Source of the DNA: Winogradskyella immobilis
GTDB lineage: Bacteria > Bacteroidota > Bacteroidia > Flavobacteriales > Flavobacteriaceae
Direction: 5' to 3'
Assembly (NCBI RefSeq): GCF_021887715.1
Contig: NZ_JAIQXX010000010.1
Coordinates: 49,477-113,476, forward strand
Length of the DNA stretch: 64,000 nt
In this document: piece after piece, positions 27,189-36,902 of the stretch
How the letters are laid out: each line of letters starts with the position of its first letter
Numbering within the stretch: position 1 is the stretch's first letter
The notes under the pieces: generated by a model
Databases searched by the model: none
Told to the model about the DNA's origin: nothing
Seen by the model: the letters and a program-made list of their open reading frames with translations, nothing else
Translations under genes and position numbers: made by a program

Positions 27189-29219
27189 ATGAATATTCTA
27201 AATTCTAAATTCAACACACCATACAGCACAGCTCCATTTTCTGATATTAAAGATGAAGATTTCCTTCCTGCATTTAAAATTGCTATAGAGAACGCGCGTG
27301 CCGAAATTGATGCTATTACTAGCAACTCTGATACACCAACATTTAAGAACACTATTGAAGCCTTAGATTATTCTGGTGAAGAATTAGATAGAATATCTAG
27401 TATTTTCTTTAACCTTAACTCAGCTGAAACTAACGATGCTATTCAAAAAATTGCTCAAGACGTTTCTCCATTACTTTCTGAGTTTAGTAATGATATAACG
27501 TTAAACGAAGCTTTATTTAAACGCGTTAAGGCCGTTTATGATTCTAAATCAACTTTAGATTTAACAATAGAACAAACTACACTTCTCGATAAAAAATATA
27601 AAGGGTTTTCTAGAAATGGAGCTAACCTCAACGACGATAAAAAGGAACAACTTAGAGCTATTGATAAAGAATCTAGTCAATTAAAATTAAAATTTGGTGA
27701 GCACATTTTAGCAGAAACTAATGCTTTTGAAATGCATCTAACAGACAAATCTGATTTGTCTGGTTTGCCAGAAGGTGCCAAAGAAGCTGCCAAACAATTA
27801 GCAGAAAGCAAAGGAAAAGACGGTTGGTTAGTTACATTAGATTACCCAAGCTATATTCCGTTTATGACTTACGCAGACAATCGTGAGTTACGTAAAAAAC
27901 TATCTAAAGCCTTTGGCAGTAAAGGTTTTAATAATAATGATCTAGATAATCAAGATATTGTGTTACGCATTGCTAATTTACGATTTCAGCGTGCAAAGCT
28001 TTTAGGCTACAAAACACATGCTCATTTTGTACTAGAAGAGCGTATGGCGGAAACACCAGAAAAGGTGAATTCTTTTTTAAACGAACTATTAGAAAAAGCT
28101 AAACCAGCAGCAAAAGAAGAATTCAAAAATCTTGAAAACTTTGCTAAAGAATTAGATGGTATTGACCAATTACAAAAATGGGATTCTGCATACTATTCTG
28201 AAAAGTTGAAACAAAAACTATTTAGTTTAGATGATGAGCAATTAAAACCATACTTTAAATTAGAAAATGTTATTGATGGAGCATTTACCGTTGCTGAAAA
28301 ATTATTCGGATTACAATTTGAAGAGATTGACACTATAGACAAATACCATGATGATGTTTTAACATACAAAGTCACAGATGCTACTGGCGAATTGGTTTCT
28401 ATTTTTTACGCAGACTTCTTCCCAAGAGCTGGCAAACGTAATGGAGCTTGGATGACGTCTTATAAACCACAAATGATTAAAGGTGGACATAATCATCGTC
28501 CGCACGTATCTATCGTTTGCAACTTTACTAAACCAACTAAGAGTAAACCTTCTTTACTAACATTTAATGAGGTTACCACATTGTTTCATGAGTTTGGACA
28601 TGCACTTCATGGTATGCTAGCTAACACAACCTACCCAAGTTTATCTGGTACTAATGTATTTTGGGATTTTGTAGAATTGCCTAGTCAGATTTTAGAAAAC
28701 TGGTGTTACGAAGAAGATACCTTAAAATTATTTGCTACACATTATAAAACTGATGAAGTGATTCCAATGGAACTCATTGAAAAAATAAAAGCATCTTCTA
28801 CATTTCATGAAGGTATGCAAACCATGCGTCAGTTAAGTTTTGGATTACTCGATATGGCGTGGCATGGTGTTGATACTTCAAACATTAAAAATGTAAAAAC
28901 TTATGAAACTAAAGCTTTTGGAGATACTAGTCTTTATCCAGATGTGATAGAAAATTGCATGAGTACTTCTTTTGCACATATATTTCAAGGCGGTTATTCT
29001 TCTGGGTATTACAGTTACAAATGGGCAGAAGTTTTAGATGCTGATGCCTTTGAATATTTTAAAGACCAAGGTATTTTTAATAAAACCGTTGCCGATAAAT
29101 TTAAAGCCTTTGTGTTATCTCAAGGAGGAACGCAAAACCCGATGACTCTGTATAAGAAATTTAGAGGTCAAGAACCAAAACCAGAAGCATTGCTTAGACG
29201 TGCTGGATTGATAAAATAA
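27189..29219 (+). CDS. M3-family metallopeptidase (Dcp/oligopeptidase A type)
   Basis: A 676-residue peptidase without a signal peptide, so probably cytoplasmic. The zinc motif is HEFGH (His467, Glu468, His471) in TLFHEFGHALHGML, and further family blocks are PRAGKRNGAWMTSY, VFWDFVELPSQILENW and the C-terminal YSSGYYSYKWAEVLDADAF. These match peptidyl-dipeptidase Dcp and oligopeptidase A, which degrade short peptides. The choice between the two cannot be made from sequence alone. It lies 71 bp after purE and may be separately transcribed. Confidence 0.93.
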   Translation: MNILNSKFNTPYSTAPFSDIKDEDFLPAFKIAIENARAEIDAITSNSDTPTFKNTIEALDYSGEELDRISSIFFNLNSAETNDAIQKIAQDVSPLLSEFSNDITLNEALFKRVKAVYDSKSTLDLTIEQTTLLDKKYKGFSRNGANLNDDKKEQLRAIDKESSQLKLKFGEHILAETNAFEMHLTDKSDLSGLPEGAKEAAKQLAESKGKDGWLVTLDYPSYIPFMTYADNRELRKKLSKAFGSKGFNNNDLDNQDIVLRIANLRFQRAKLLGYKTHAHFVLEERMAETPEKVNSFLNELLEKAKPAAKEEFKNLENFAKELDGIDQLQKWDSAYYSEKLKQKLFSLDDEQLKPYFKLENVIDGAFTVAEKLFGLQFEEIDTIDKYHDDVLTYKVTDATGELVSIFYADFFPRAGKRNGAWMTSYKPQMIKGGHNHRPHVSIVCNFTKPTKSKPSLLTFNEVTTLFHEFGHALHGMLANTTYPSLSGTNVFWDFVELPSQILENWCYEEDTLKLFATHYKTDEVIPMELIEKIKASSTFHEGMQTMRQLSFGLLDMAWHGVDTSNIKNVKTYETKAFGDTSLYPDVIENCMSTSFAHIFQGGYSSGYYSYKWAEVLDADAFEYFKDQGIFNKTVADKFKAFVLSQGGTQNPMTLYKKFRGQEPKPEALLRRAGLIK

Positions 29220-29432
29220 GTGGATCTATAAAAATTAGTTTTATATATTTAATATTCTTTTTTAAAGTATTTTTCAATAATTTTTACATAAAAGCTTCAT
29301 AACTTCAAAAGTTTTTTATTTACTTCATTATTAAGCGTATATATGGGAAGTTTTAGGTGTTATTAGATTAGCAATGCCTAATACATAATTACCTTCTACC
29401 TTAATTAATTATTATAATATTAAATTACTCTT

Positions 29433-29510
29433 AAAATGTTAAAATCACATCATCTCTTTTTTAACATTTTCAATTTATTTATAGTATTTTTACAACTTGT
29501 AACGTTGTAA
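29433..29510 (+). promoter_or_regulatory. Inverted and direct repeats upstream of the sigma factor gene
   Basis: The 298-bp space before the sigma gene holds two striking elements. AAAATGTTAAAA (29433-29444) and TTTTAACATTTT (29459-29470) form a perfect 12-bp inverted repeat. Next, TTACAAC-TTGTAAC-GTTGTAA (29490-29510) contains both an inverted repeat and two direct copies of TTGTAAC, ending 7 bp before the ATG. GTAAC-type elements are common in ECF promoters, so autoregulation is plausible. Elsewhere in this space (29220-29432) I see nothing. Confidence 0.45.
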
Positions 29511-29517
29511 CCTAATC

Positions 29518-30072
29518 ATGGCCGAACACAAATTAGATCCTAATAAATGGATTACCCTATATTCCGATTATCTTTTTAATTACACCATAACTCGTGTTAG
29601 TGATAGAGAGATAGCACAAGATCTTGTTCAAGAAACTTTTTTGGCTGGACTAAAATCCATGACCAATTATAAAGGTGAAGCTAGTGAGCGCACTTGGTTG
29701 ATTTCTATTTTAAAACGAAAAATAATTGATCATTATCGCAAAATTAATTCTAATAAAGGAAAAGCTGAAGTAAGAATGTCTTACAACAGTGATTCTGAAA
29801 CCGAAGGAGATTGGTTAGAAGAACGCGTTGCGGATCCTTTTGACAAAACTGCTGAAGACAAAATAGAAAACACAGAATTAGGCACTGCTATACACGAATG
29901 TTTATCTAAATTGCCAGAAAAGCAAGCTAAAGTTTTTAAAATGAAAACTATTTTAGGTCATGAAACTGAAAACATTTGTAATGAACTAAATATTACTGCG
30001 TCTAACCTTTGGGTAATTATACATAGAGCTAGAACCGCAATGGCTAGTTGTATGGAAAAAAATTGGTTTTAA
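29518..30072 (+). CDS. ECF-type RNA polymerase sigma factor
   Basis: A 184-residue sigma-70 family protein with region 2 (YLFNYTITRVSDREIAQDLVQETF, ~18-42) and region 4 (LSKLPEKQAKVFKMKTI then ICNELNITASNLWVIIHRAR, ~125-170). Regions 1.1 and 3 are lacking, as in ECF factors. The acidic linker SDSETEGDWLEERVADP is typical of Bacteroidota members. A small cysteine-containing protein follows after 7 bp and is probably its regulator. The target genes are unknown; a GTAAC-rich repeat in front of the gene may reflect self-control. Confidence 0.9.
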   Translation: MAEHKLDPNKWITLYSDYLFNYTITRVSDREIAQDLVQETFLAGLKSMTNYKGEASERTWLISILKRKIIDHYRKINSNKGKAEVRMSYNSDSETEGDWLEERVADPFDKTAEDKIENTELGTAIHECLSKLPEKQAKVFKMKTILGHETENICNELNITASNLWVIIHRARTAMASCMEKNWF

Positions 30073-30079
30073 AAAAATT

Positions 30080-30340
30080 ATGAGTAATATAAAATTAGAA
30101 TGTCACGAAGCAAATCATATCTGTGATAAAAATCAGTATAAAGAAGCTAGCTTTTTAGAAAAAGTGAAGTTAACTATACACCTAATTTATTGCAGAGCTT
30201 GTAGACAATACACAAGAAAAAATACTAAATTAACTAAATTGGTAAATAATCCTAAAGTACAAGCATTAGATGCTACCGCTAAAGAGGATTTACAAAACGT
30301 TTTTGAAAGAGAATTAGTGAAGCAGCAACAAGATCATTAA
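30080..30340 (+). CDS. Small putative zinc-binding anti-sigma factor
   Basis: An 86-residue soluble protein with the pattern HEANHICDKNQYKEASFLEK followed by VKLTIHLIYCRACRQYTRK. A His-x3-Cys-like arrangement plus C-x2-C after a helix resembles zinc-containing anti-sigma (ZAS/zf-HC2) domains. No membrane helix is present, so it would act in the cytoplasm, and it lacks the C-terminal sensor of larger anti-sigma factors. The gene is 7 bp after the sigma gene. Its last 27 bp overlap the end of the convergent UbiA-like gene. Confidence 0.8.
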   Translation: MSNIKLECHEANHICDKNQYKEASFLEKVKLTIHLIYCRACRQYTRKNTKLTKLVNNPKVQALDATAKEDLQNVFERELVKQQQDH

Positions 30341-31147
30341 CCAAAAAACAGGTAAACTTTCTACCCAAAACGCACTATAATACTTAGATTGATTTTTATT
30401 AGAAAAAATCAAAAATAATAAGAGAAAAAATACTAATATTAAAGTTGAAACGATAAAGGATATTTGCATCTCATCTTTAAAAAATTCTAGATTAAAAAAT
30501 ATAATTAAGACCAAAGCACCGATAGCTTTGGTTTTTTTTATTCCTATTTTTTGAGGTATTGTTGCTAATTTTAAGCTATCGTATTTAAGATCTCTAATTT
30601 CAAACGGTAGCATTAACACTAATACCAATAAAAAACGTTGAATTATACTTATACTTACATCTACAGTTATTTGAGTTTCTAAATGTAGAATTGGTAAAAG
30701 AACGGTAACACCAGCCCAAACAAACGCAATAACATATATTTTCAAACCTCCTATTTCTCTTAAATTTTGTTGCTGATCTAATAGAATATGCTTTGGTAAC
30801 ATTGGTATAGCATATAAAAAAGTAATGCCCCCAAATATTGCTATAATTATTATAGTCCTTACTCCTAACGCAAACGCATAATATAACATAAGCAAAAAGC
30901 AACCTAAAGAAAATAACTGTATAATCTTAAGCCATTTTGCCAAACTGCGATGATGAAATTTAGCAACTCCAAAATATTTAATAAAATTATAACCAGTTAT
31001 CGTTGCAAAAAACACAAAATAGAGTAACTCCTTATCGTACTCAAAACCATACTCAATTAAAGTTATCCATGTTAATGCATATACCGCTAAAGCTACATGA
31101 ATACTACTATTAATATAAAAGTTGAATATGTTTTGCAAGGGCTTCAT
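30314..31147 (-). CDS. UbiA-like polytopic membrane protein
   Basis: A 277-residue integral membrane protein with about eight hydrophobic helices. The layout and a late FEIRDLKYDSLKLATIPQ (second Asp-rich motif position) resemble UbiA prenyltransferases. The first motif, normally NDxxD, appears as NFIKYFG, lacking the acidic residues that bind Mg-diphosphate, so prenyltransferase activity is doubtful. The 3' end overlaps the anti-sigma gene by 27 bp on the opposite strand. The function in Bacteroidota is not known to me. Confidence 0.65.
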   Translation of the reverse strand: MKPLQNIFNFYINSSIHVALAVYALTWITLIEYGFEYDKELLYFVFFATITGYNFIKYFGVAKFHHRSLAKWLKIIQLFSLGCFLLMLYYAFALGVRTIIIIAIFGGITFLYAIPMLPKHILLDQQQNLREIGGLKIYVIAFVWAGVTVLLPILHLETQITVDVSISIIQRFLLVLVLMLPFEIRDLKYDSLKLATIPQKIGIKKTKAIGALVLIIFFNLEFFKDEMQISFIVSTLILVFFLLLFLIFSNKNQSKYYSAFWVESLPVFWLMILLLLH

Positions 31148-31233
31148 AATGTAAAAATAATCAAAGTGTTAATAATAGCTTATTTCAGTTAAAAACTTTA
31201 GTCTTCCTTAACTAAATAAAATAGGTAATTGCG

Positions 31234-31241
31234 TATTTTTG
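31234..31241 (+). promoter_or_regulatory. Candidate -7 box for gcvP
   Basis: TATTTTTG matches the Bacteroidota TAnnTTTG consensus 28 bp before the gcvP ATG. No clear TTG -33 element is found at the expected distance, so the promoter is tentative. Confidence 0.4.
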
Positions 31242-31269
31242 CATATCAAAAAATTAGCAATTTTAAAGA

Positions 31270-34119
31270 ATGGACACAACTTCTTTTGCACTTAGACATA
31301 TTGGCCCAAATTCCGAAGAACAAAAGGCCATGTTAAACACTATCGGTTCTACAAGTATTGACCAATTGGTATCACAAACGGTACCGGCAGACATACGTCT
31401 TAAATCAGATTTAGATTTAGACGAAGCCATGAGTGAACAGGATTACCTTTCTCATATTTACGAATTATCTCAACACAACCAAGTTTTTAAATCTTATATC
31501 GGTTTAGGATATCATCCTGCAAATTTGCCTTCAGTAATACAACGTAATATTTTAGAAAACCCTGGTTGGTATACAGCTTACACGCCATATCAGGCAGAAA
31601 TTGCCCAAGGACGTTTAGAAGCATTACTAAACTACCAAACCATGGCAATTGATTTAACGGGTATGGAGATAGCCAATGCATCACTTTTAGATGAAAGTAC
31701 TGCTGCTGCTGAAGCTATGAGTCTACTTTTTGCGGTAAGAGAAAGAGCGCAAAAAAAAGCTGGTATTAACAAGTTTTTTGTTTCTAATTTAGTTTTACCA
31801 CAAACCATTTCGCTACTAGAAACAAGAGCTAATCCTATTGGTATAGAACTTGTTATTGGAAATGAATCAGATTTCAATTTTTCTGAAGATTTCTTTGGAG
31901 CTTTAGTACAGTATCCTGGAAAGAATGGACAAATTACAGATATAAAGTCGTTTATAGAAAAAGCAAATGCTGTTGCCATAAAAGTTGCCGTTGCTGCTGA
32001 TATTTTAAGCCTTGTTAAACTAGAAGCTCCAGGTAAATTTGGTGCTGATGTTGTTTTAGGAACCACACAACGTTTTGGTATTCCAATGGGATATGGCGGA
32101 CCTCATGCGGCATATTTTGCAACTAAAGAAAAATACAAACGTGATGTCCCTGGTCGTATTATAGGTGTTACTAAAGACACTAACGGCAATAGAGCTTTGC
32201 GTATGGCACTTCAAACACGTGAGCAACATATTAAACGAGATAAGGCAACTTCTAATATATGTACCGCTCAAGTTTTATTAGCGGTTATGGCTGGTATGTA
32301 CGCTGTATATCACGGTCCTAAAGGCTTAGAATTTATTGCCAATAAAGTTAATAACAGTGCAGCCACTTTGGCCGCTGCTTTAGAACATTTAGGAGTCGCA
32401 CAACTAAATTCGCATTATTTTGATACACTTCAAATTAAAACAAATGCAGATTTGGTAAAAGTTGAAGCAGAAAAAAGAGGTGTTAATTTCTTTTATCCTA
32501 ATTCTGAAACGGTAACTATTTCTATTAATGAAACCACTTCCATTTCAGATTTAAATACTATTCTTTCAATTTTTGAAACAATTACTCAAAAATCAACAGA
32601 TAAAATAACTGGTATTTCTGATACAAATACGATTCCTGAAGCTCTTCAACGTCAATCCGATTTCTTAACTTTTGATGTGTTTAATAGTTATCATTCTGAA
32701 ACTGAAATGATGCGTTATATTAAGCGTTTAGAACGAAAAGATTTAGCATTAAATCATTCGATGATATCATTAGGATCTTGTACAATGAAATTAAATGCAG
32801 CCTCAGAAATGTTACCATTAAGTTGGGGAAATTGGGGAAATATACATCCTTTTGTTCCTGTTGAGCAAGCAAAAGGTTATACTACAATGCTAAGCACTTT
32901 AGAAGATCAGCTTACTGAAATTACAGGATTTGCAGGTACATCATTGCAACCTAATTCTGGAGCACAAGGAGAGTTTGCCGGCTTAATGGTTATTAAAGCT
33001 TATCACGAGTCTCGTGGAGATCATCATAGGAACATTTGCTTAATTCCATCGTCTGCTCATGGTACAAATCCAGCTAGTGCGGTTATGGCAGGGATGAAAG
33101 TTGTTGTTACTAAAGCTACTGAAGAAGGCAATATTGATGTTTACGATTTAAGAGAAAAAGCCGAATTACATGCCGATAATTTATCTGCATTAATGGTAAC
33201 CTATCCATCTACACACGGAGTGTACGAATCTGCTATTAGAGAGATTACTCAAATTATTCATGATAATGGTGGTCAAGTATATATGGATGGAGCTAACATG
33301 AATGCGCAAGTAGGATTAACCAATCCAGGAAATATTGGTGCAGATGTATGCCACCTTAACTTACATAAAACATTTGCTATACCTCACGGTGGTGGTGGCC
33401 CTGGTGTTGGCCCAATATGCGTTGCTGAGCAATTAGTTCCTTTTTTACCAGGTAATCCAATTATAAAAACAGGAGGAGACAATGCTATTACTGCAATATC
33501 TGCAGCACCTTTTGGCTCTTCTTTAGCATGTATTATTTCTTACGGTTATATAAAAATGTTAGGTGCTAAAGGTTTAAAACAAGCAACTGAAGTTGCTATC
33601 CTTAATGCCAATTATATAAAAGAACGCTTAGAAGGTTATTATCCAACACTATATACTGGAGAAAATGGTAGAGCTGCTCATGAGATGATTATAGATTGTC
33701 GTGATTTTAAAGCTAATGGTATAGAAGTTACTGACATTGCTAAACGCTTAATGGATTATGGTTTTCATGCTCCTACAGTATCATTTCCTGTAGCAGGTAC
33801 TATGATGATAGAACCAACAGAGAGCGAAAGTAAAGTTGAAATGGATCGTTTTTGTGATGCTATGCTTTCAATCCGAAAAGAAATAGAAGGAGCTTCCAAA
33901 GATAATCCTAATAATGTATTAAAAAATGCACCACATACTTTGGCAATGCTAACCTCTGACGAATGGTTGTTTCCATACTCAAGACAAGAAGCAGCTTTTC
34001 CATTAGACTATGTAGCCAGCAATAAATTTTGGCCTACAGTAAGACGTGTTGACGAAGCTTTTGGAGATAGAAATTTAATCTGTAGTTGTGCTCCAATAGA
34101 AACTTATATGGAAGCTTAA
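31270..34119 (+). CDS. gcvP: Glycine dehydrogenase (glycine cleavage P protein)
   Basis: A full-length 949-residue fused (alpha-beta type) P protein that decarboxylates glycine and passes the aminomethyl group to lipoyl-H protein. It begins [17 protein letters not shown], and the PLP Lys is Lys700 in [19 protein letters not shown]. Other conserved blocks are [19 protein letters not shown] and the terminal [15 protein letters not shown]. gcvT and gcvH are not in the window. A terminator 24 bp after the stop suggests a monocistronic unit. Confidence 0.97.
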   Translation: MDTTSFALRHIGPNSEEQKAMLNTIGSTSIDQLVSQTVPADIRLKSDLDLDEAMSEQDYLSHIYELSQHNQVFKSYIGLGYHPANLPSVIQRNILENPGWYTAYTPYQAEIAQGRLEALLNYQTMAIDLTGMEIANASLLDESTAAAEAMSLLFAVRERAQKKAGINKFFVSNLVLPQTISLLETRANPIGIELVIGNESDFNFSEDFFGALVQYPGKNGQITDIKSFIEKANAVAIKVAVAADILSLVKLEAPGKFGADVVLGTTQRFGIPMGYGGPHAAYFATKEKYKRDVPGRIIGVTKDTNGNRALRMALQTREQHIKRDKATSNICTAQVLLAVMAGMYAVYHGPKGLEFIANKVNNSAATLAAALEHLGVAQLNSHYFDTLQIKTNADLVKVEAEKRGVNFFYPNSETVTISINETTSISDLNTILSIFETITQKSTDKITGISDTNTIPEALQRQSDFLTFDVFNSYHSETEMMRYIKRLERKDLALNHSMISLGSCTMKLNAASEMLPLSWGNWGNIHPFVPVEQAKGYTTMLSTLEDQLTEITGFAGTSLQPNSGAQGEFAGLMVIKAYHESRGDHHRNICLIPSSAHGTNPASAVMAGMKVVVTKATEEGNIDVYDLREKAELHADNLSALMVTYPSTHGVYESAIREITQIIHDNGGQVYMDGANMNAQVGLTNPGNIGADVCHLNLHKTFAIPHGGGGPGVGPICVAEQLVPFLPGNPIIKTGGDNAITAISAAPFGSSLACIISYGYIKMLGAKGLKQATEVAILNANYIKERLEGYYPTLYTGENGRAAHEMIIDCRDFKANGIEVTDIAKRLMDYGFHAPTVSFPVAGTMMIEPTESESKVEMDRFCDAMLSIRKEIEGASKDNPNNVLKNAPHTLAMLTSDEWLFPYSRQEAAFPLDYVASNKFWPTVRRVDEAFGDRNLICSCAPIETYMEA

Positions 34120-34142
34120 AAATTTTGAAATATGAAATTTTG

Positions 34143-34167
34143 AAAAGCGTCATAAAATGACGCTTTT
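34143..34167 (+). terminator. Intrinsic terminator after gcvP
   Basis: AAAAGCGTCA and TGACGCTTTT pair over 10 bp around TAAAA, followed by more T. It lies 24 bp past the gcvP stop codon. Confidence 0.88.
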
Positions 34168-34293
34168 TTATGATATTCATATAAATATCGATTTATATTA
34201 CGAATTATTAAAAAATAACTGATTTTAAAGCCAATTAAAGCTTAAACAACATAATATTAATTAGATTCGTCATACAACCATAAAACTTTTAGA

Positions 34294-35352
34294 ATGTCAA
34301 TCCGAATTACGGGAACAGGAAGTTATTTACCATGCACTATTGAAAAGAATGAAGATTTCTACAATCATGAATTCTTAAATGCTGACGGATCTTCTATAAA
34401 TAATTGTAATAAAGTTATTATAGAAAAATTTAAAGCCATTACTGGTATAGAAGAAAGACGTTATATTAAAGATGAATTACTAAATTCTGACATCGCATTC
34501 TTTGCTGCAGAAAAAGCTATTGAAGATGCTAAAATTAGCAAAGAAGATATAGACTATATCATTGTTGCACATAATTATGGAGATATTAAGCATAATACAG
34601 AGCAAAGTGATACTGTTCCTAGCATTGCATCTCGTGTTAAACATTTATTGAAAATTAAAAACCCTAAGTGTGTTGCTTATGATATACTTTTTGGTTGCCC
34701 TGGTTGGATAGAAGGAGTTATACAAGCCAATGCATTTATTGTGTCTGGTATTGCTAAACGTTGTTTGGTTGTTGGTTCTGAAACACTATCTCGGGTTATA
34801 GATAGACACGATAGAGATTCTATGATTTACAGTGATGGTGCTGGAGCAATTATTATTGAAGAAACTTCTGATGAAGGAGGAATCATTGCTCATGAAACAG
34901 CTACATTTACCTTAGATGAGGCACATTTTATATACTTTGGAAAAACTAACCATCCTGAAAGTAAAGATCAACGTAAATACATAAAAATGTATGGGCGTAA
35001 AATATATGAGTTTGCACTAACAAATGTACCATTAGCCTTAAAATCGTGTTTAGAAAAAACAGATATTTCCATTAACGATGTTAAAAAAATATTAATCCAT
35101 CAAGCCAATGAAAAAATGGATGAAGCTATTGTAAAACGTTTTTACAAACTTCATAATATGGAAATGCCAGAAGGTGTTATGCCTATGACTATTGGCTTAT
35201 TGGGCAATTCGAGTGTTGCAACTGTGCCTACGCTTTATGATATGATATTAAAAGGTCAACTTGAAGACCAGCATATAAATAAAGGTGATATTATTATATT
35301 TGCAAGTGTTGGAGCAGGAATGAATATCAACGCTATTATATATAAACATTAA
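34294..35352 (+). CDS. Beta-ketoacyl-ACP synthase III-like enzyme
   Basis: A 352-residue thiolase-fold protein of the FabH type with a full Cys-His-Asn triad: Cys135 (LFGCPGWIEG), His269 (LIHQANEKM) and Asn305 (LLGNSSVATVP). It is longer than housekeeping FabH and has an insertion near residues 25-50 (FLNADGSSINNCNKVII), so it is likely a specialised enzyme condensing an acyl-CoA with malonyl-ACP or related. It starts a plus-strand cassette with a methyltransferase and a glycosyltransferase, suggesting a lipid or secondary product pathway. Alternatively it could be the main FabH, which I think less likely. Confidence 0.83.
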   Translation: MSIRITGTGSYLPCTIEKNEDFYNHEFLNADGSSINNCNKVIIEKFKAITGIEERRYIKDELLNSDIAFFAAEKAIEDAKISKEDIDYIIVAHNYGDIKHNTEQSDTVPSIASRVKHLLKIKNPKCVAYDILFGCPGWIEGVIQANAFIVSGIAKRCLVVGSETLSRVIDRHDRDSMIYSDGAGAIIIEETSDEGGIIAHETATFTLDEAHFIYFGKTNHPESKDQRKYIKMYGRKIYEFALTNVPLALKSCLEKTDISINDVKKILIHQANEKMDEAIVKRFYKLHNMEMPEGVMPMTIGLLGNSSVATVPTLYDMILKGQLEDQHINKGDIIIFASVGAGMNINAIIYKH

Positions 35353-35358
35353 TTATAA

Positions 35359-35374
35359 TCTCACTTTCGTGGGA
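35359..35374 (+). repeat. Hairpin before the methyltransferase gene
   Basis: TCTCAC and GTGGGA pair (6 bp, one wobble) around TTTC, ending 16 bp before the TTG start. It resembles the hairpin in front of purK. Confidence 0.45.
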
Positions 35375-35390
35375 ATAAAAATCATTTTCC

Positions 35391-35915
35391 TTGTACGAAG
35401 GCACTTTTCCTAATAAACGCTATAAACTTACTTTAGAATTTTTAAGAACTCATGTTCCTAATTCTGAATCTATACTAGATTTGGGAGTTAAAAATCCATT
35501 TTCTGAAATTATGATTTCGGAAGGATATTCGGTTGAGAATACAAATGGAGAAGATTTAGATGAAGATCGTAGTGCTATTGAAAATTCTAATGCAACAGTC
35601 ATTACAGCATTTGAAATATTTGAACATCTACTTTCTCCATACGAAGTTTTAAAGTCTATTAAAGCGCAAAAATTAGTAATTAGCGTACCATTAAACTTAT
35701 GGTTTTCTTCCGCATATCGAAGTAAAACAGATCTTAGAGATCGTCATTATCATGAATTTGAAGATTGGCAACTCGATTGGTTATTAGAAAAAACAGGTTG
35801 GGAAATTAAAGCCAGAAGTAAATGGACAAATCCTACAAAAAAAATTGGTTTTCGTCCTATTTTACGTCATTTTACTCCTCGATATTATATTGTTTATGCC
35901 ACAAGAAATTCTTAA
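35391..35915 (+). CDS. Small class I methyltransferase-like protein, TTG start
   Basis: A 174-residue protein with a SAM-methyltransferase-like layout: SILDLGVKNPFSEIMI in the motif I position (lacking the usual G-x-G) and ATVITAFEIFEHLLSPYEVL in the motif II/III region. The C-terminus has the RHYHEFEDWQLDWLLEKTGW pattern of methyltransferases near surface-glycan genes. No in-frame ATG or GTG exists between the upstream stop (35376) and well inside the domain, so TTG at 35391 is the best start. It lies between the ketosynthase and the glycosyltransferase, 3 bp before the latter. SAM binding is uncertain given the weak motif I. Confidence 0.72.
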   Translation: MYEGTFPNKRYKLTLEFLRTHVPNSESILDLGVKNPFSEIMISEGYSVENTNGEDLDEDRSAIENSNATVITAFEIFEHLLSPYEVLKSIKAQKLVISVPLNLWFSSAYRSKTDLRDRHYHEFEDWQLDWLLEKTGWEIKARSKWTNPTKKIGFRPILRHFTPRYYIVYATRNS

Positions 35916-35918
35916 GCT

Positions 35919-36773
35919 TTGAATATTTCTATTATCATTCCGGCGCATAACGAAGCCCATTTTATTGGGTTAACGCTTCAATCATTAGTAGAACAAAACT
36001 TATTACCTAAACAGGTTATTGTAGTTAATGATAATTCTACTGATAATACAAAAAAAGTTGTTGAAGGCTTTACTGAAAAACATTCCTGGATTTCTCTTCT
36101 AAATATAACATCTTCAAACACACATTTACCTGGATCAAAAATCATTAATGCGTTTAATAAAGGTTTAAACCAATTAAATAATACCTATGACATTATCTGT
36201 AAATTTGATGCTGACTTAATCTTTCCAAAAAACTACCTAGAAGTTATCGCTATTCATTTTCAAAAAAATGACAAACTTGGTATGGCTGCTGGCTTCTGTT
36301 ATATTGAAAAAAATGACCAATGGATCCTAGAAAACTTAACTAACAAAGATCATATCCGCGGTGCGCTTAAAGCCTATAGAAAAGATTGCTTTGAGCAAAT
36401 AGGAAAATTAAAAGCATCTATGGGTTGGGATACTGTAGATGAACTTTTAGCTAAATACTACAATTGGGAACTCTTAACAGACGAGTCGCTGCATGTTAAA
36501 CATTTAAAACCCACAGGCCAATCTTACAATAAAGCTTCTAAATTTTTACAAGGAGAAGCTATGTATAAAATGCGTTATGGTTTTACCCTTACATTAATCT
36601 CCGCTTTAAAACTGGCTTATAAAAAAAGAAGTTTTAGATTATTTAAAGATTATATGAATGGGTATTTTAAAGCGAAAGCTAAGTCTTTAGAATTTTTAGT
36701 AGATGAAGACCAAGGCAAATTTATACGACAACTACGCTGGAAAGGTATAAAAACAAAAGGAAGACTTAAATAG
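35919..36773 (+). CDS. Family 2 glycosyltransferase, TTG start
   Basis: A 284-residue GT-A fold glycosyltransferase. It begins ISIIIPAHNEAHFIGLTLQS, has the first acidic site VVNDNSTDN and the DxD-like CKFDADLIFP near residue 93. The start codon is TTG, 3 bp after the methyltransferase stop; translation from this codon gives the exact family N-terminus. No transmembrane helices are evident, so it would act at the cytoplasmic membrane face on a nucleotide-sugar. A terminator overlaps the stop codon and ends the cassette. Confidence 0.88.
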   Translation: MNISIIIPAHNEAHFIGLTLQSLVEQNLLPKQVIVVNDNSTDNTKKVVEGFTEKHSWISLLNITSSNTHLPGSKIINAFNKGLNQLNNTYDIICKFDADLIFPKNYLEVIAIHFQKNDKLGMAAGFCYIEKNDQWILENLTNKDHIRGALKAYRKDCFEQIGKLKASMGWDTVDELLAKYYNWELLTDESLHVKHLKPTGQSYNKASKFLQGEAMYKMRYGFTLTLISALKLAYKKRSFRLFKDYMNGYFKAKAKSLEFLVDEDQGKFIRQLRWKGIKTKGRLK

Positions 36774-36783
36774 TCTTCCTTTT
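36755..36783 (+). terminator. Intrinsic terminator overlapping the glycosyltransferase stop
   Basis: AAAAGGAAGACT and AGTCTTCCTTTT pair over 12 bp with loop TAAAT and a T-run. The stop codon TAG lies in the loop and right arm. Confidence 0.9.
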
Positions 36784-36855
36784 TTAGGTTAGTAAATGTA
36801 AATGATTAATAGCAATAATATTTACTCATCTAAAATATAACATCTCTCATTTACA

Positions 36856-36877
36856 AAATGTTAGCTAGCTAACATTT
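36856..36877. repeat. 22-bp perfect palindrome
   Basis: AAATGTTAGCT followed directly by AGCTAACATTT lies between the convergent glycosyltransferase and pafA genes, with CTTTTTATT after it on the plus strand. It could be a back-up terminator or a protein-binding site. Confidence 0.6.
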
Positions 36878-36902
36878 CTTTTTATTAATCTTAAGTTGGT
36901 TT

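Noticed and set aside
31632..32066. Antisense frame of 144 codons inside gcvP
   Set aside because: It lies fully within a conserved gene and its low-complexity Ser/Ala composition is the reverse of the GcvP codons.
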